Source of the DNA: CALMNV01 sp035688975 | GTDB lineage: Bacteria; Actinomycetota; Actinomycetes; Actinomycetales; Dermatophilaceae | Length of the DNA: 14,809 nucleotides | Reading direction: 5' to 3' | NCBI RefSeq assembly: GCF_035688975.1 | Contig: NZ_DASSMH010000057.1 | Coordinates: 1 to 14,809, forward strand | Shown: one piece after another, positions 13,705 through 14,809 of the stretch | How positions within the stretch are numbered: the stretch's first letter is position 1 | Layout of the letters: each line of letters begins with the position of its first letter | Program-made: the position numbers and the translations under genes | Notes under the pieces: model-generated | Seen by the model: only the letters and a program-made list of their open reading frames with translations | What the model was told of the DNA's origin: nothing | Databases searched by the model: none

Positions 13705-14097
13705 TCAGGTCAGGCTGAGCAGCGCCCGGGCGTAGGCGCACTCGACGTCGGCGTCGGTGAAGTCGACCGGGCCACCGTCGTCGAGGAGGGTCACGGTCCA
13801 CGCCGAGCCGGTCCACGACAGCCGCCGGAACCGGGAGCCCAGCAGCTCGCGCAGCTGGTCCTCGCGCGGCAGCCACACCGCCGCGTCGAGGGTGACCGAG
13901 TCGAGCGCCCACTCCGTCGTGCCGTTGAAGCCGAGCAGCGGCTGCCCGTGGAAGGTGTGCACGTCGATGGTCAGTTCGCTGATCCAGAACACCTCGCCCG
14001 CCATGGTCGGCTGGTCGATGGCGAACCGGTCACCCGGACGAGGCTCCCAGAGCACGCCACCGGCCAGCAGGCGGCGGGCCAGCTCGACGGTGATCAT
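13705..14097 (-). CDS. Conserved actinobacterial small protein (often auto-labelled pilus assembly protein CpaE)
   Basis: This is a 130-residue soluble protein. From memory, the layout MITVELARRLLAGGVLWEPR, then DRFAIDQPTM, FNGTTEWALDSV (57-68) and WLPREDQLRELLG (75-87) is that of a conserved actinobacterial family usually labelled pilus assembly protein CpaE. The label is doubtful: the true CpaE has a P-loop ATPase domain, and none is present here. No signal peptide or membrane segment is visible. The ATG at 14097 has only a weak GGTGGG ribosome site. The gene is 13 bases upstream of the ChaB gene and 34 bases downstream of the beta-propeller-like gene. Function unknown. Confidence 0.82.
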   Translation of the reverse strand: MITVELARRLLAGGVLWEPRPGDRFAIDQPTMAGEVFWISELTIDVHTFHGQPLLGFNGTTEWALDSVTLDAAVWLPREDQLRELLGSRFRRLSWTGSAWTVTLLDDGGPVDFTDADVECAYARALLSLT

Positions 14098-14131
14098 GCG
14101 CCCACCGTACGACGCAGCCCACCGCCGGCGC

Positions 14132-14809
14132 TCAGCCGCTGAAGAGGAAGAGCGACCGGGTGGACCACGTGACCCCGTCGAGCGCAGGACCGCTGATCGG
14201 CACTGGGACCCCGCTCACGGAGCCGCCGCTCCAGCGGACCCGGTTGAGGGAGCCGTCGCTCGTCGAGGCGTAGTAGAGGCTGTCCCCGGCGACGAAGATC
14301 CCCCGGGCGTTGCGGAAGCTCACGGTGCTCGGGGCGAAGAAGGTCCGCTCGTCGACGATGCCGCTGTCCGGGGAGAACCACCTCCACCGCAGCTGCGTGT
14401 CGCGCGCCAGCGTGTAGTAGAGCCGGCCGTCGGCGTAGAACATGCCGGTGAGGTCGGGAATCTGCCCGTAGAGCGTCGGCACGTTGCCGTCGAAGGTGCC
14501 GCCGAGGTGGTCATCGACGTTGGCCCACGTCGGGTCGTGGTACGGGTTGATCTTGACCGCCGGACCCCACGTGTCGCCGCTGAAGGTCCGCGAGTAGAGG
14601 AAGCCGTCGGTCAGGGCGTAGAAGACCTTGCTGCCCACCATGAAGGCCCCCCGGGTGCTCGACCAGGGCACTGCGCCGTTGGGAACGGCCACCGGCTTGG
14701 AGCTGACGCCCGTGGAGGTCAGCCCGACGCGGAAGAGCTCGTCCGAGACCGCGGTGCCGGTCGACCCGCCCCGGTAGACGTTGCCGGGCAGCGCCCCGAC
14801 GTTGGTGGC
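14132..14809 (-). CDS. C-terminal part of an extracellular beta-propeller-like protein (cut by window edge)
   Basis: 225 residues are visible before the TGA at 14132; the frame stays open to the right edge, so the true start is outside the window and the apparent GTG at 14692 is internal. The sequence has repeated short blades: FMVGSKVFYALTDGFLYSRT, TGMFYADGRLYYTLARDTQL, and RGIFVAGDSLYYASTSDGSL. The motif FSPDSGIVDERTF lies between two of them. This resembles the propeller-type C-terminal region found in secreted actinobacterial proteins, often after PKD, Kelch or carbohydrate-binding domains. Ligand and function cannot be told. It ends 34 bases before the small gene at 14097, with no clear terminator between. 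Confidence 0.75.
   Translation of the reverse strand, partial: ATNVGALPGNVYRGGSTGTAVSDELFRVGLTSTGVSSKPVAVPNGAVPWSSTRGAFMVGSKVFYALTDGFLYSRTFSGDTWGPAVKINPYHDPTWANVDDHLGGTFDGNVPTLYGQIPDLTGMFYADGRLYYTLARDTQLRWRWFSPDSGIVDERTFFAPSTVSFRNARGIFVAGDSLYYASTSDGSLNRVRWSGGSVSGVPVPISGPALDGVTWSTRSLFLFSG

Overview
The window is very GC-rich (estimated at about 73%; not counted exactly). It has dense gene packing, frequent GTG starts, GTGA/ATGN stop-start overlaps and protein families typical of Actinobacteria. The gene mix (split LigD-type NHEJ enzymes, a SigB/SigF-type sigma factor, a DUF2156 lysyltransferase-like membrane protein, a CpaE-labelled small protein) would suit an Intrasporangiaceae-like actinomycete. 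That family placement is an inference. I see no tRNA, rRNA, CRISPR array or insertion sequence.

Layout. 1-310 (-): N-terminal part of a PabB-type chorismate-binding enzyme, running off the left edge. 319-1293 (-): stand-alone LigD polymerase/primase domain. 1420-1899 (+): SRPBCC protein. 1886-5196 (-): three genes, a histidine phosphatase, then an NAD(P)H-hydrate dehydratase (overlapping it by 8 bases), then a phytoene-desaturase-like FAD oxidoreductase. 5252-5458 (-): the 3' remnant of a sugar ABC permease gene. 5547-6374 (-): a SigB/SigF-family sigma factor. Divergent from it, 6542-9875 (+): a SpoIIE/RsbU-RsbW-RsbV-like three-domain fusion, a LigD-type ATP-dependent DNA ligase starting on the fusion's stop codon, and an alpha/beta hydrolase. 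9891-10958 (-): NAD-dependent epimerase/dehydratase. 11133-13259 (+): a rhomboid-like membrane domain joined to a DUF2156 domain. 13287-14097 (-): a ChaB/Rho-N protein and a conserved small protein. 14132-14809 (-): C-terminal part of an apparent beta-propeller protein, running off the right edge.

The most interesting part is the stress-sigma neighbourhood. The protein divergent from the sigma factor carries phosphatase, anti-sigma-kinase and anti-anti-sigma folds in one chain. By eye, each of the three has lost residues its canonical relatives need: the phosphatase Asp is Asn, the kinase N-box Glu is missing, and the STAS phosphoacceptor is Gly/Ala. It may be a non-catalytic, single-protein version of a partner-switching module. 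It is translationally coupled to the NHEJ ligase, and the NHEJ polymerase lies about 7 kb away, which suggests a link between end-joining repair and the general stress response.

A second signal supports this. The hexamer GGGTAC, the -10 box of SigB/SigF-type promoters, occurs by my reading only three times in the window. All three copies are in non-coding DNA, all have a G-N-N-T element 15-16 bases upstream, and all point into a gene (SRPBCC protein, FAD oxidoreductase, phosphatase operon). The locus therefore looks like a sigma factor, its regulator and part of its regulon together. An octamer, GTATGCCG, is also over-represented on both strands in several reading frames.
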